A DNA stretch of 64,000 nt from Vibrio sp. 10N.286.49.B3 (GCF_002873395.1 NZ_MCUV01000012.1:5014-69013); one strand, 5' to 3'. Numbered from the stretch's first letter, positions 54,236 through 63,535 are shown. A program made the numbers and translations. Notes: generated from the letters alone by a model not told the origin.

Positions 54236-54970
54236 TTAACTTTGTTGTTTCTTCTCAGAAATTCCTCCTGAGTGAGGAACGTTATTGTGTACTTCTGAAG
54301 GTACTAGTTGAAGAGTTTTCATATCTTCACACTCATGCCAAGTTAAATCATTATCTTTACGGTATTGTTTTACTTCACTAGCTTTCCAGTCTGTACGCCC
54401 ATCTTTACCTTCCTCATTCCATTTATCGGCCGTTGCCCTATCTGCTTGAACAAAGTTCAAATCTCGATTTTCAGTAAAATCTTCAATCTCAACTGTTTCT
54501 TCTGCTATATCAGAGAAATCAGGGTAACCGTCCTTAAATGGAATTGAATCGATATCATATTCTTTTAAAATCTCAGACCAAGTCTTACCATCAGGATTTT
54601 GACTTTGTGGAACATAATCTCCATCTGGTTTCCAATCTGAGTCCCCAGGAACGCCACTCCATTCACCGTTGTTTTTAGGTAAGTGGACACCTTCAAAACG
54701 GCTTGTATTATCATCGCTTCGGTGGATTTCTTGTCCATCATTCGAATTAACTAAAATTGGAGAATCTAAGTTATCTATTTCCACAGCATCGTAGTTTGAA
54801 TCTGCTGCTAAATCGTTATCTAGGTCAGCATCCCCAAAGCTTAACTCTTGAGAAAAAATCGGTTTATCTAACTCATTCAAGTCAATATGCTCACTGCCTT
54901 GTTTGGGTTGCAAACTTTTACTTTCCATATTTTGTTCGATGGCTGCATTAGTAAAAATTGATGATTCCAT
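54236..54970 (-). CDS. HNH/endonuclease VII-type polymorphic toxin
   Basis: 244 residues. The C-terminal region from about residue 95 (GVPGDSDWKPDGDYVPQSQN, IPFKDGYPDFS) leads to the nuclease core LTWHECEDMKTLQLVPSEVH followed by NNVPHSGG, the treble-clef HNH pattern of polymorphic toxins in which W-H, H and H-GG positions bind metal. The N-terminal 90 residues are very acidic and probably disordered, with no signal peptide, and may be a targeting or loading region. It starts two bases after the ATPase stop, with AAGGAG inside the end of that gene, so the two are translationally coupled. Expected to cut DNA; the secretion route is unknown. Confidence 0.82.
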   Translation of the reverse strand: MESSIFTNAAIEQNMESKSLQPKQGSEHIDLNELDKPIFSQELSFGDADLDNDLAADSNYDAVEIDNLDSPILVNSNDGQEIHRSDDNTSRFEGVHLPKNNGEWSGVPGDSDWKPDGDYVPQSQNPDGKTWSEILKEYDIDSIPFKDGYPDFSDIAEETVEIEDFTENRDLNFVQADRATADKWNEEGKDGRTDWKASEVKQYRKDNDLTWHECEDMKTLQLVPSEVHNNVPHSGGISEKKQQS

Positions 54971-54972
54971 CT

Positions 54973-57900
54973 TCAGAAAAACTCCTTCTTAACCATCTTG
55001 TTCCATTGAGCATAAGCCTGTTTATACAGTTCTCCTTGACCTACTAGTGATCTGATCAGCGCTTGGTTAATCATGAGCACATGCTCCCTAGGTGTATCGG
55101 GGCATCTAGTTAGTACCAAAGACTCCAACTCATCGTTTAATGCCTTAATATTACTAATATCTACTGGGATTTTTTGTAATTGTTGTTTGCAATCCAACAA
55201 TATCGAGGTAAGGGTAGAAAACTCCGAAAAATCTCTAACAGTAATGCCTGTATTTAAGTAGTTAATCAAACGAATTTTATACTGTATTGGCAACGTGGAA
55301 CGCTGCATTGCTTCAACAAGTGCCTCTACACCAAAAGTAGAGGTTTGTTGGTTGTACTCTGAGAGTAAATGAATCAATACGCTGGAGCGAAAACTGCTCT
55401 CACACCATGTGCTAAGCAAGCTTGGTTTATGTCGATAAAGCCTCTCGCAACCAGAAAAGCGGTTCACTTTACATAGCACTGCTTCGAGCCATTCGTTTTG
55501 ATAAACAACGGCAACGCCACGAGGAAGGCGAGCTAATTCGTCAAGTTGGTCATCATTTAGAGCAGCAGACTTACCAACCAAGATTCGGTCTGTTTCATCA
55601 GGTAAGCGCATAATCAATTTTGTATTTGTATTTCTGATTGCACTTATATGAACTGCTGACGGTGACTGATCTGCAATAATAAAGCCTTCACCATACGTTC
55701 TCATTTCCGCAATCGCATTGGAAATCATTTCAACAGACTTTTCAGCTAACTCACTTCCTCCGCCTTGATGACTCGCTCGAAGAATGTTATGAGCTTCTTC
55801 TAAAACCGTAACATGGCGAAGTGGTTGGTTCATTACTGATTTTTCAGCCCTGTACTCACTTAACTTGATTACAAGCAATCCCATAATTAAAGACTTGGTT
55901 TCAGCTGAGCCTACTCGACTTAAGTCAATAATGACATTGCTATCAAACAACTCTTCATTTGTAAGCTCATTACTTGTAAATATTTGACCATTAAGACCAT
56001 TAGCTAATGAGCGAACTCTAGTAAGCAACGCACCAATATAATTACCTTTCATTTCTGAAGAATAAGCAGATTGCTCTATAACTTCCTCAAGTTGAATCAG
56101 TAAATCGGAGAAAGTCGGGAAAAAGTCTGTTGAATGCCTGCTCAAGGAAGAACTCAAGTCCCAACCACACTCATCATAACTGCGTAATAATGCATCTTTT
56201 AGAATAGCAGGCATTGCAGCATACATAGGCCAACAAACATTAAACACTTCGATAAGCCTATCTACGTGTTCAAGTACATGGGTCTCCAATGGAAATGAGA
56301 AAGGGTTTATATTCAAAAGCTTTGAATAGTTAGCATTAGTACCGAGCACTTGCACATCATCACGATGACCAAAGACATTTTTGTATTCCCCTTTTGCAGG
56401 CTCAATTACCAAAAATGGTATTTTGTGATCCTGCAACTGGTCAAGTAGCTCATAAACCGTATTGCTTTTACCTGAACCTGTCGAACCTGTTACAAATACA
56501 TGGCTAGCAAGATTATCAATATCCAACTTGATTGATTGCGGAAGATCTGTCCATAAATGACGAACATTGCCTAATGTAATTGCACGGTCACCTGATTCCC
56601 CTGCTTCTGAAAGAGACTGAACTTGCCTTCCAAAAGCTGCTGCCTCTTGAACAACCACTGTGGATGTAGAGCGTCTAGGTAAGCTAAGCTGAATAGCCAT
56701 TTCTTTGCTGGAGACTAATGTGGCTGGTGTCAGGTAATTGATTTTCGCATCTGCACTAAAACTTGGCTTTAGTCGAGGGTGCATGAGTTGACCAAGCCAA
56801 GAACTCACTTCGTTACTCTTTGTTCCTGACCATGTAGTTAATGCAAAGTCTTCAGTCGAGGATTGGCTTCCTCGGGTTAACCCCAAATAAATACTAGCGA
56901 GGGTTTCTGATGATGCTGGAGAATCACTAATAAAATAAGCTGTACTCAACCAACCGCCATGACTTTTTGCTTCATCAATGCGCTTCAATTGGTGATCAAT
57001 TTTATCCAACATTACAGCAATACCTTTATCGGAGACTTCATAACTTACTTGCTGAGAAGTTCCTTGTGTACTTGTTGTACCTTGAGTATTAGTGGTAGAC
57101 GTTGTATCAGTTTGAGTTTCCGTTTGACTCTGAGCTGTAGAGTGATTAGTAGATTTAGATTCTGTGGTTCCAACAGTATTAGACTCTGATGACCCTTTAC
57201 TATTCGTTTTTTGCAACCCTGACGAAATAACACTTGCAGCTAAATAACTTGCTCCTCCTGTAACTGGAACAGCGAGCGTACCTAACGCCATAGCACCAAT
57301 ACTTAAAGCTTTACTAGCCAAATCTGGAGAAGATGAACTCTCATTCAAGCCATGTGTTTGGGAGGTAGATTCTGATGTACTTTCACTGGTTCCGAATGTT
57401 TCTGTTTTACCTAAGCTTTCACCTAAAGAACGACTTAAACCTTCACTGATGCTATGGTTTACCGCTTCACTATCTTGCAATCCATAGGTGTACTGACGCT
57501 TTGAAAGACTGGAGAGTTGAGTAGCTACTTGCTCATATCCCGTTCTGACACCATTAAGTGCCTGCATAGATACAGGCTCAGCCAAAATTAGACCTTCGTA
57601 AACACGATTTTCTGCTGCATCAATAAACTTCTCCAACCCTTGCATGAAATGCTCTTGGTCTACAGTAGAAAGAGAAGGTACACTGCTTACAGCTGTTATT
57701 GTTGAACTCTTCTGCGAATCTCCAATGCTATCTAATAACTCGTCAACTGCAATGCCATCTAAAGATGCCAACTTACTCCCAGGAAAGTGCCCTTTAAAAC
57801 TTTCTTCTAATAAGGCCCCCGAGTTTTGACCGAGCATTTTACCCGGTTCACCGCGTGTCCCTAAATAGAAATAAGTTTCCTTTCCGTCCGACTTTAGAAA

Positions 57901-58224
57901 AACAAATACCGCAAAGCCTGCAGCTCCAAATGCTGTGTATGTCGCAGTTAAACTCTCCAATACTGATTGTTTATTTTCTTGAACTAATCTCTCCACTTGG
58001 AAGATTCGTACATCAGATCCCGTGTTTAGTTGGACAATATCTTTATTATCCAAAGCTACTATTGAAAAGTTTTTTAAATCTGCAAGATAGCTTTTGTTAA
58101 TCAGTTCATGGGCTGTATTCAGCATATCTTTCGATTCAATGCCTTGATCTGCGAGTTTTTCAAACTCTTTGAGAAATGTAGGTTTCTGCTTATTTCTTTC
58201 GTATTGAGTTGGGTATGTCGACAT
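54973..58224 (-). CDS. HerA/VirB4-type ATPase with Ser/Thr-rich insert
   Basis: 1083 residues in three parts. Residues 1-230 are an unassigned domain with the hydrophobic stretch AFGAAGFAVFVFLKSDGKET. Residues 250-400 are Ser/Thr/Gln-rich low-complexity sequence (SESTSESTSQTHG, STTNTQGTTSTQGTS) interrupted by a hydrophobic Ala/Gly-rich segment, LSIGAMALGTLAVPVTGGAS, that might cross a membrane. The C-terminal 500 residues are a HerA/FtsK-superfamily motor: Walker A GSTGSGKSN (about residue 580), KGEYKNVFGHR, Walker B HVTVLEEAHNIL (about residue 810) and an ADQSPSAV sensor region. Such ring ATPases pump DNA or protein. It is followed at 2 bp by the toxin gene, so a role in handling the toxin is a good inference. 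Confidence 0.85.
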   Translation of the reverse strand: MSTYPTQYERNKQKPTFLKEFEKLADQGIESKDMLNTAHELINKSYLADLKNFSIVALDNKDIVQLNTGSDVRIFQVERLVQENKQSVLESLTATYTAFGAAGFAVFVFLKSDGKETYFYLGTRGEPGKMLGQNSGALLEESFKGHFPGSKLASLDGIAVDELLDSIGDSQKSSTITAVSSVPSLSTVDQEHFMQGLEKFIDAAENRVYEGLILAEPVSMQALNGVRTGYEQVATQLSSLSKRQYTYGLQDSEAVNHSISEGLSRSLGESLGKTETFGTSESTSESTSQTHGLNESSSSPDLASKALSIGAMALGTLAVPVTGGASYLAASVISSGLQKTNSKGSSESNTVGTTESKSTNHSTAQSQTETQTDTTSTTNTQGTTSTQGTSQQVSYEVSDKGIAVMLDKIDHQLKRIDEAKSHGGWLSTAYFISDSPASSETLASIYLGLTRGSQSSTEDFALTTWSGTKSNEVSSWLGQLMHPRLKPSFSADAKINYLTPATLVSSKEMAIQLSLPRRSTSTVVVQEAAAFGRQVQSLSEAGESGDRAITLGNVRHLWTDLPQSIKLDIDNLASHVFVTGSTGSGKSNTVYELLDQLQDHKIPFLVIEPAKGEYKNVFGHRDDVQVLGTNANYSKLLNINPFSFPLETHVLEHVDRLIEVFNVCWPMYAAMPAILKDALLRSYDECGWDLSSSLSRHSTDFFPTFSDLLIQLEEVIEQSAYSSEMKGNYIGALLTRVRSLANGLNGQIFTSNELTNEELFDSNVIIDLSRVGSAETKSLIMGLLVIKLSEYRAEKSVMNQPLRHVTVLEEAHNILRASHQGGGSELAEKSVEMISNAIAEMRTYGEGFIIADQSPSAVHISAIRNTNTKLIMRLPDETDRILVGKSAALNDDQLDELARLPRGVAVVYQNEWLEAVLCKVNRFSGCERLYRHKPSLLSTWCESSFRSSVLIHLLSEYNQQTSTFGVEALVEAMQRSTLPIQYKIRLINYLNTGITVRDFSEFSTLTSILLDCKQQLQKIPVDISNIKALNDELESLVLTRCPDTPREHVLMINQALIRSLVGQGELYKQAYAQWNKMVKKEFF

Positions 58225-58236
58225 TTGGAATTTCTC

Positions 58237-59133
58237 TTATACTAAAGCCAGAATAATAATAGCAATTGCTGCTATCGCTCCACCAAGGACTGCAAGAGCT
58301 TTTAAATTATCATTCTCTGTATGTTTCGTTTTTTTTGTACGTGAGGCTGCCTTTGGATGTTGTTGCGCTGGCTGAGGTTTGACGCGATTAACGTCAACTT
58401 TTGGTATAGAAAACACTGATTCTCGTACATCTAACATATGCTGAATACGTTCATGTGAAAAATTCGATGATGCATAGACTTCTTGAAAGGCATAATATTT
58501 AGCATCCCATGACGCCTTATTATTACTCATTTCTTTTGCGTAACAATTCTGCTCATAGGATACAAAAAGGTTCGGCTTAGACTTTATAGTATAAGCAATC
58601 GTCTGCTTTATATTCTGAGTCGATAAACGATGATCGTTCATTTCCATGAACAATGCCATGCGTATCTGAGTAACATCACCACTGCTAAGGCTTTTTTGAA
58701 ATGAAGGCGTTGGTTTAAATCCGGATATATTAACTTGAGAGAATGGGTTGTTCATATTCATTTCTTCCTGTTGACAATCGTTGTCATATTGCACACTTGA
58801 ACTCGAAAAGCCTAATACTCCGAATTCAATTAAATGACTCTTTACTTTTATAAGGTGCTCTACTCGTTCCTGAGAAAAATTTTGTTCCAAAAAACGACAA
58901 TGTTTATCAAAATACCCTGGTAATACCCATTCTTCTTGGATGTTGATAATCTCTTCTACACTATCATTTACTTTATAGCATTCGAAAATATCGGGCGTTT
59001 TTTTAAACACTTCTTGTATTGTATTCATAATAAGTTCTGGTGCATATTCATTTGATTTAATAGTTGCAATCACGTTTTTTTTTAATTCAGAACTTTTAGA
59101 AGCAGAAATAGAACTTTCATAAACTTCGTGCAT
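58237..59133 (-). CDS. Tail-anchored protein with an internal duplication
   Basis: 298 residues. Two related helical repeats of about 100 residues: the first ends NFSQERVEHLIKVKSHL and the second NFSHERIQHMLDVRESVF, and both include a preceding IxxTIxxxxxxxPxxFxxY-like stretch (MNTIQEVFKKTPDIFECYKV; QTIAYTIKSKPNLFVSYEQN). A basic Pro/Lys linker (PQPAQQHPKAASRTKKTKHT) leads to a single C-terminal helix (LKALAVLGGAIAAIAIIILA), so the bulk should sit in the cytoplasm on the membrane. No known family. Between the large dynamin and ATPase genes (49- and 12-bp gaps), so part of the same operon. Confidence 0.75.
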   Translation of the reverse strand: MHEVYESSISASKSSELKKNVIATIKSNEYAPELIMNTIQEVFKKTPDIFECYKVNDSVEEIINIQEEWVLPGYFDKHCRFLEQNFSQERVEHLIKVKSHLIEFGVLGFSSSSVQYDNDCQQEEMNMNNPFSQVNISGFKPTPSFQKSLSSGDVTQIRMALFMEMNDHRLSTQNIKQTIAYTIKSKPNLFVSYEQNCYAKEMSNNKASWDAKYYAFQEVYASSNFSHERIQHMLDVRESVFSIPKVDVNRVKPQPAQQHPKAASRTKKTKHTENDNLKALAVLGGAIAAIAIIILALV

Positions 59134-59182
59134 AAAATCACCTCAAGTGCCCACCAATTTTAGTCGGCATTTAATTAATAAA

Positions 59183-61432
59183 TTATAAAGCTAAGATATG
59201 CTCTAAATCTTCCTTTAACTTACCAATTTGTTCTAAGTCATGCTTCGCTTGTTCAATCGCTTTTTCTCGTTGCTCTTTATCTGCAACATTTTTGCTAAGA
59301 TCATCTAGCAACGAAGTAAACTTACTCTCAAATTCAGTTTCAATAAAATACAAATAACTTGATAAAAGCTTATCTTTATCTTCTTTTATTCTCCCAACAG
59401 CAACTTCACGAAGTTTCATGAATTCAGATCTGATAACTGTTACACGCTCTTTCCACAACTCCTGGAGGTCTACAAATTCTTCGTCATCATAGATTTTGAC
59501 CTCCTTTGTACGCCCCCATGAAAATGGGTTATACCATTTTGAATCCTTTACCGTTTTTGACCCTACAACAACTTTTCGCGTACCAATATCGTCGTTTTGA
59601 AGACCAATATTTAGTGAAATTGTGCTAATCGAATCTCTTAGACTTTTAAATATTGGCAGTTCTAAACCTCGGCTCTCTGGAAATAATGACGATATGTGCT
59701 CCATATACTCATCATGTAACTCTTTTTTAATTATTTCTTGAGAGTTTTGGAATGCTTGCTCATATTCATTCACGACTTTTTTGAAAGAAAACTCCACATC
59801 ACGAATAGCCATTTTTAACCGATTTTCGGCACTTTGAGGGGTAACATCACCAACAAAATCACTGCCTATTTCAGTAATTCTCATTGAAATTAACTGCTCC
59901 ATCTCGGTAAGCTTATCTTGCACAGCAGCCGGAAGATCTCGACCCGTTCGGAGGATGTTCTCCTTGTATGCTTCTGTGCTAAATCCTTGTTCGCGACGTT
60001 CTTTAAGTTGTTCAATCTCAATCGCTAAACTCTCCAGCTCTTTTTGACCTAAATCTAATTGAGATTTCAACTCTTCTTCTTTTAGTCCCTGCTCAATGGT
60101 TTTGCTCAAAGCTAAATGCGCACGGTTGAGACGAGTTGGGAAGCTGTATTTATTAATATATTCATCAATCACAGCTTCTACTGCAGGCACACCACTATTC
60201 CTTAGTGTTCTGTTACTGTTTGACTTTCTTTCCATAAGGTCTTTAGCAGAAGAGCTAAGCGTCATATATTGAGGAAACTCCATACTAGGCTCCTCTAGCA
60301 GCAATTCCTCTATATTTCGTTTATCTCCTCGCTCAGTACGGGTCAGTTCACCATGCTTACGAAGCAAGTAAGCTATTCGAGCAGAAACAGGGTATAAATT
60401 GGGGTCTTCAATACCATTTGCATTTAAGTATTTTTTAACATTACCAAGAGCACGCTCTATACTTTCACCCTTTTCAGGATCAAACATATCCATTTTATTG
60501 ATTACAAATAGGAAACGATCTTTACTCTGCTTACCACCTTTTTTCATAATTTCAGAAACAAGGCGTAGCAAATTTTGATCATCGTTTGTTGCTAGTTGCG
60601 TCGCATTTAAAACATAGATAATTAAAGGGTTGCGCTGAGAGTCTTGAACAAAACCCATTGTTGTACGCTCGTGCTCCTCGTCTTGACTGTTATTCGGTCC
60701 TGGAGTGTCGGTTAAAACTAAACGTACATTATCATTAGGCTCTACTGCTCGGATATTACCTAACAACTCAATTTTTTTGGTTTCTGGATCGCTATTCCAA
60801 GCTGTTAACGTGTCTAAATCGACTTTTGGACTATCTATTGACACTTTGCCATCACGTTCTCCTATAAAGACATCACCAAGGGTTTTATCATCAAACACTT
60901 GAGCAATCGTTGCCGTGGTTGCTTCATTTGCTGCTGGTAAAAGATCCCGACCTAATAAAGCATTGATAAACGTTGACTTGCCAGATGACATCGTTGCAAC
61001 CACATAAACATCAAAGTTATTGTCTAATGCTTCCTCAAAGTTCTTTTTAACCTCTTCCCCACCATTTTGAAGGTACTCAGCAAATTTAGGACTCTTCTCA
61101 ACACGCACCATCATTTCTTTGATTTTGCTTAAGCGGCTTTGTGCAGATTCAACTTCATTCCATTGCAGCTCAATTTTCATTCCTGATAAGCTAGCTTGCT
61201 CAGCGGCTTCACTAATGTCATTAAAGTCTGTCTCTAGACCAGTAAACTCCACAGCAAAACTTGCATCACCATTAAATTGCTCTTTTAAATCAAAAAATAT
61301 GTTTTCGACCCAAAGCTGTAATCGTTTATTAGCATAACTAACTAAGCTAGAACTCTGTGACGGTTCCATATCATTGATACGAAACAGTGTTGTTATCTCA
61401 AACGGGTTATGTTCGATATATATATGATTCAT
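59183..61432 (-). CDS. Large dynamin-like GTPase
   Basis: 749 residues. The dynamin-type GTPase domain starts near residue 140: G1 MSSGKSTFINALLGRDLLPA, the switch-I EATTATI, G3 DTPGPNNSQDEEHE and G4 NKMDMFDPEKGE. The C-terminal half is a long helical stalk with coiled-coil segments (LKEEELKSQLDLGQKELESL) and a likely membrane-contacting loop, KWYNPFSWGR, as in bacterial dynamins; no full transmembrane helix. The N-terminal 130 residues are unassigned. Predicted to remodel or sense the inner membrane, probably with the smaller GTPase next to it. LeoABC/Eleos pairs are the nearest known concept. Confidence 0.9.
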   Translation of the reverse strand: MNHIYIEHNPFEITTLFRINDMEPSQSSSLVSYANKRLQLWVENIFFDLKEQFNGDASFAVEFTGLETDFNDISEAAEQASLSGMKIELQWNEVESAQSRLSKIKEMMVRVEKSPKFAEYLQNGGEEVKKNFEEALDNNFDVYVVATMSSGKSTFINALLGRDLLPAANEATTATIAQVFDDKTLGDVFIGERDGKVSIDSPKVDLDTLTAWNSDPETKKIELLGNIRAVEPNDNVRLVLTDTPGPNNSQDEEHERTTMGFVQDSQRNPLIIYVLNATQLATNDDQNLLRLVSEIMKKGGKQSKDRFLFVINKMDMFDPEKGESIERALGNVKKYLNANGIEDPNLYPVSARIAYLLRKHGELTRTERGDKRNIEELLLEEPSMEFPQYMTLSSSAKDLMERKSNSNRTLRNSGVPAVEAVIDEYINKYSFPTRLNRAHLALSKTIEQGLKEEELKSQLDLGQKELESLAIEIEQLKERREQGFSTEAYKENILRTGRDLPAAVQDKLTEMEQLISMRITEIGSDFVGDVTPQSAENRLKMAIRDVEFSFKKVVNEYEQAFQNSQEIIKKELHDEYMEHISSLFPESRGLELPIFKSLRDSISTISLNIGLQNDDIGTRKVVVGSKTVKDSKWYNPFSWGRTKEVKIYDDEEFVDLQELWKERVTVIRSEFMKLREVAVGRIKEDKDKLLSSYLYFIETEFESKFTSLLDDLSKNVADKEQREKAIEQAKHDLEQIGKLKEDLEHILAL

Positions 61433-61461
61433 AAATAGTTCTTCTTTTTACTAGTAGTTAT

Positions 61462-62364
61462 TTAATTATTAATCAGAGATTTGAGCACTTGTAGGCCACA
61501 ATGATCTGTAAAACTTATAAGCTCGGTTTTGGTTAGCTGCTTAACCTGTTTCTTTTCAAATTTTTTCATTCTTCGCTGCCAATTTCGCTTTTCGTTTGTC
61601 GGCAACAAAGCCGCTCGACTTAACCTTTGTGGTTTCTCACGGAAAAACTCAAGTTGACCGACTAACAAGTTACGCTCTGTGCGGCTGAGTACACCTTGAG
61701 CGAGCTTCTTTTCACCTGCTAATGCTGGCAATGCCATTAATGGAATGACTACTGGGCTAGAGAAACCCTGACTTGTGAGATAACCCCGAGCCTTTTCAAC
61801 ATAATATTTAACACTTTCACCGAGCTCTTCGTCTAATAGGTCAACTTTATTTAGTACAAAAACAACATCTTGAGCTGGGTGGTGACTACGGATAGATTTC
61901 AATATTTCCGCGTCATCATTGGTCCCTAATTGTGTTACATTCAGAATATAGAGAATTTTACTATGCGGGTTAGCTTTTAAAGCGTTTATAAACGTTTTCC
62001 CATGAGCACCATTGATACTATTATTCGCTCCTGGCGTATCAAGAATAGTGATACCATTTAATTTTGTTTTTGAATGCCGAGCCGTCAAAGCATAATTAAC
62101 ATCAATTTCTGCAATCAGCTCATTCTTGTTCCATTCTCTAAGCTGCTGACCACATATCCCTTTATCCTTGTCGAATAAACTACCATCTCGTTTGTATGCT
62201 GATACACTCGATTTAGAAAATTTCCCCATGCGTATACGAGTAATTTTCGCTGTAGTCGCTTCATTGGCCGCATGTAATATTTCTTTTCCAACTAAAGCGT
62301 TAATTATTGATGATTTACCAGCACTCATGGCCGCTGCAACCAATACAACTTTTTTGGTATACAC
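61462..62364 (-). CDS. Small dynamin-like GTPase
   Basis: 300 residues, little more than a GTPase domain. It keeps G1 AAAMSAGKSSIINALVGKEI, switch-I EATTAKI, G3 DTPGANNSINGAHG and G4 NKVDLLDEELGE, so it is a clear paralogue of its neighbour. It lacks the long stalk, ending in a short basic helical tail. The start is GTG, supported by AGAGGA seven bases upstream; the Walker motif follows quickly, as the frame has no room for an N-terminal domain. First gene of the six-gene operon, 29 bp before the large GTPase gene. Probably forms a mixed complex with it. Confidence 0.88.
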   Translation of the reverse strand: MYTKKVVLVAAAMSAGKSSIINALVGKEILHAANEATTAKITRIRMGKFSKSSVSAYKRDGSLFDKDKGICGQQLREWNKNELIAEIDVNYALTARHSKTKLNGITILDTPGANNSINGAHGKTFINALKANPHSKILYILNVTQLGTNDDAEILKSIRSHHPAQDVVFVLNKVDLLDEELGESVKYYVEKARGYLTSQGFSSPVVIPLMALPALAGEKKLAQGVLSRTERNLLVGQLEFFREKPQRLSRAALLPTNEKRNWQRRMKKFEKKQVKQLTKTELISFTDHCGLQVLKSLINN

Positions 62365-62497
62365 TAACGTTTCCTCTCAAACACAAAGCACAAATTCGGA
62401 GTCATTTTTCGCCCATCTTAGTTAGAAACGACACTCACAGCATCGCTATCAATATAAGACTCTTTCAAAGACACCTCTATTCTGATGAGAAAATAGC

Positions 62498-62754
62498 ATC
62501 TAACACCGTATTACTATGCATGCGCATTGGTTCTTTTAACGAACCAACTCTCCACCAGCAACAACCTGATGATAAAGACAAACTAAATACGCATGCTCAC
62601 CTTATAAACAACACACTACCAACTTAAAGCACCTAGATAAACGCTTCATATCCATCAATAAATATTCCGTGTAGTGTGTCTGATTTATTAGTTATTTAAC
62701 TGTTACTTTACACATTAAACAGCACCGATTTGAAAGCCAATCGAGACAGGTACG
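62498..62754 (-). repeat. R1 repeat, copy C
   Basis: Starts with ATCTAAC (62498-62504). The 79-bp foldable element 62518-62596 has outer arms GCATGCGCAT/ATACGCATGC and an apical hairpin GGTTC-TTTTAAC-GAACC, where copy B has GACAC/GTGTC. An outer pair ACACACTAC/GTAGTGTGT lies further right. It lies upstream of the dynamin operon and ends where the DUF3307 gene has been cut off. Confidence 0.8.
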
Positions 62755-63315
62755 TGTTACCAGCATGAGAAGATATACTTTGACCCTATATATACATTCA
62801 GCTATACACGCTTTAGTGTCGTGCATTCCGATTTTATTTATCACAACAAATTGCGCTCCATTGGATGCACTCTATTCATTGTTGCCGTTTCTCACTGCCT
62901 AATCGACCTCGCAAAGACATACTTAGATGAAAAACTACGTTATTTTATTCTCGATCAAGTACTACACATAATTGTCTTAGTTGCGGTTGCTTTACATGTA
63001 TCTCAATTAGAACTGACCCTGTCAGCATTGGCGGATGTTATTATTACCAAAAATAACCTAGTCATTGCCCTTGCTTATATTGTAATGTTCAAACCTACTT
63101 CAATTGTGATCGGTTCTGTTTTATCCAAATACACGCCAGAAGTAAACGATGAAAATAAGGGTTTGATTTCAGGAGGAGCTATCATTGAATATTTAGAGCG
63201 AACGTTAATATTAACCTTTACCATAACTGGACAATTTTCGGTCGTAGGATTTATATTGGCTGCTAAATCTATATTCAGATTTGGAGAGCTAAATAATCCA
63301 AAAATCATAAACTAA
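62749..63315 (+). pseudogene. 5'-truncated DUF3307 membrane protein gene
   Basis: The frame encodes the C-terminal part of a DUF3307-like membrane protein: IGCTLFIVAVSHCLIDLAKT, then FILDQVLHIIVLVAVALHVS and a final hydrophobic hairpin. The family's N-terminal part (roughly the first 70-90 residues, with the usual first His/Asp motif) is missing. The open frame runs back without a proper start codon into the R1 repeat at about 62748; only a weak GTG at 62821 could initiate. The gene was therefore probably cut by arrival of the repeat-bounded DNA to its left. Confidence 0.7.
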
Positions 63316-63393
63316 CAGAGTATGTTCTATTAGGATCATTGCTTTCTGTAGCAATTACATCAATTACTGGATTATTAAAGCGCACATCAATTA

Positions 63394-63535
63394 TGGTTAC
63401 TTTCTTCGAGAATGGCTTTTGTTGCTGGTCCCATTTGAAAAATTTGATGCCTAATATGATTTCCGGCTGATAGGAATCAATATAACTGCCTGATTCATTC
63501 CAAGCATAGCCACAGTCGCCAGTCTCAAATTGAAA
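63394..63535 (-). pseudogene. Frameshifted fragment of the module 1 unknown gene
   Basis: Aligns base by base with 49161-49316 inside the gene at 48528-49589, with roughly 85-90% identity by eye, including the stretch encoding ETGDYGYAW (here ETGDCGYAW). A gap of about 13 bases after GATTTCC breaks the frame. Only about 140 bp survive. Confidence 0.85.

Noticed and set aside
62307..62627. 106-codon plus-strand frame over the start of the small dynamin gene
   Set aside because: Antisense to the conserved Walker region and running into the R1 repeat; composition unlike a protein.
44302..62754. The repeats as a chromosomal integron cassette array
   Set aside because: One-sided RYYYAAC motifs and bulged hairpins fit, but I found no matching GTTRRRY at the other side, no integrase in the window, and cargo blocks of 7-9 kb with mixed strands, which is not how cassettes look. 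Left as a hypothesis only.
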